From: PALSA-505 sp035308365
Lineage (GTDB): Bacteria > Actinomycetota > Actinomycetes > Streptosporangiales > Streptosporangiaceae
Reading direction: 5' to 3'
DNA length: 29,510 nucleotides
Assembly: GCA_035308365.1 (NCBI GenBank)
Contig: DATGGU010000199.1
Span: 1 to 29,510 of the forward strand
The position numbers and the translations under genes were made by a program. The notes beneath the pieces were generated by a model. The model was not told where the DNA came from and ran no database searches. It saw nothing but the letters and a program-made list of their open reading frames with translations. This document shows, in pieces, positions 29,187-29,510 of the stretch. Numbering within the stretch: the first letter of the stretch is position 1; each line of letters starts with the position of its first letter.

Positions 29187-29510
29187 ATGAACGAGACGAC
29201 GGGTGAGCGCCGCCCCATCGGGGTGTTCCTGCTCGATGACCACGAGATCGTCCGGCGCGGGGTCAGGGATCTGCTGGAGGCCGAGCCAGACATCAAGGTG
29301 GTGGGGGAGGCCGCGACGGCCGCGTCGGCGCTGGCCAGGATCCCGGCGCTGCGCCCCGATGTGGCCATCCTCGACGTCCGGCTGCCCGACGGCGACGGCG
29401 TGAGCGTCTGCCGGGACATCCGTTCGTCAATGCCGGAGGTCGCCTGCCTGATGCTCACCTCGTTCGGCGACGACGCGGCGCTGTTCAACGCGATCATGGC
29501 CGGGGCGGCC
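29187..29510 (+). CDS. DosR/DevR-like response regulator, 3' partial
   Basis: ATG 29187, with GGGAGGGG 7 bases upstream; the frame is open to the window's right edge (108 residues seen). The receiver domain is very close to mycobacterial DosR: 'VFLLDDHEIVRRGVRDLLEA', 'VVGEA', 'RPDVAILDVRLPDGDGVSVC' and 'LMLTSF'. The acidic pair is Asp17/Asp18 and the phospho-acceptor Asp63. The DNA-binding domain lies beyond the window. Known DosR is activated by haem sensor kinases under hypoxia, NO or CO and binds GGGAC-type boxes, and such boxes occur 2-3.4 kb upstream here, making this the likely regulator of the 25.7-27.6 kb genes. The sensor kinase is not in the window. Confidence 0.85.
   Translation, partial: MNETTGERRPIGVFLLDDHEIVRRGVRDLLEAEPDIKVVGEAATAASALARIPALRPDVAILDVRLPDGDGVSVCRDIRSSMPEVACLMLTSFGDDAALFNAIMAGAA

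Overview
The window is about 70% GC and densely coding, with many GTG starts, 4-bp stop/start overlaps, and several genes whose likely -10 box sits 6-7 bases before the start codon (probable leaderless transcripts). It carries actinobacterial families: DUF222/13E12, SARP/BTAD regulator, HxlR, a DosR/DevR-like regulator with matching DosR boxes, DUF4231/SLATT, and beta-propeller 'WNG..W' secreted proteins. It is chromosomal DNA of a high-GC actinobacterium, plausibly of the Streptosporangiales type (inference; no rRNA or marker gene is present). I see no rRNA, tRNA, CRISPR array or intact insertion sequence.

Layout. 1-3463: 3' part of a DUF222 protein lacking its HNH domain; a divergent DUF899 / HxlR pair sharing two near-identical operators; a Nudix hydrolase; an acetyltransferase. 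3473-5879: a divergent pair made of a four-helix SLATT/DUF4231 membrane protein and a cytosolic protein joining an NDT/TIR-like domain to TPRs. This is the best candidate for a nucleotide-signalling conflict (defence) system. 5912-9263: secreted propeller protein, an ECF sigma factor with a coupled membrane partner, then a long gene-poor stretch with a 73-bp-spaced direct repeat and a strong hairpin. 9264-12249: NarL-type two-component system and a SARP regulator. 12375-18289: a four-gene leftward operon of unknown role (Tat-exported protein, MFS transporter, FAD oxidoreductase, zinc-ribbon/FHA-like membrane protein). 18629-22519: a MetE-like methyltransferase, an M56-like protease convergent with a BlaI/CopY repressor, a Met-rich membrane thioredoxin and a Cys-pair membrane protein, suggesting a redox or copper module. 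22709-25716: an SDR divergent from PaaZ. 25754-29510: a DosR-type hypoxia island with two pairs of DosR boxes, PPK2, small proteins, a CopD-like protein, TetR, the scar of a deleted ABC exporter, and the N-terminal half of a DosR/DevR-like response regulator.

A recurring oddity is that four gene 3' ends carry short tandem duplications that include the gene tail and its stop codon: about 76 bp x4 at 2061-2356, 45 bp x2 at 11077, 20 bp x2 at 12358 and 15 bp x5 at 27601. Three of these lie at convergent gene junctions. Several other convergent junctions hold strong hairpins likely to act as bidirectional terminators.
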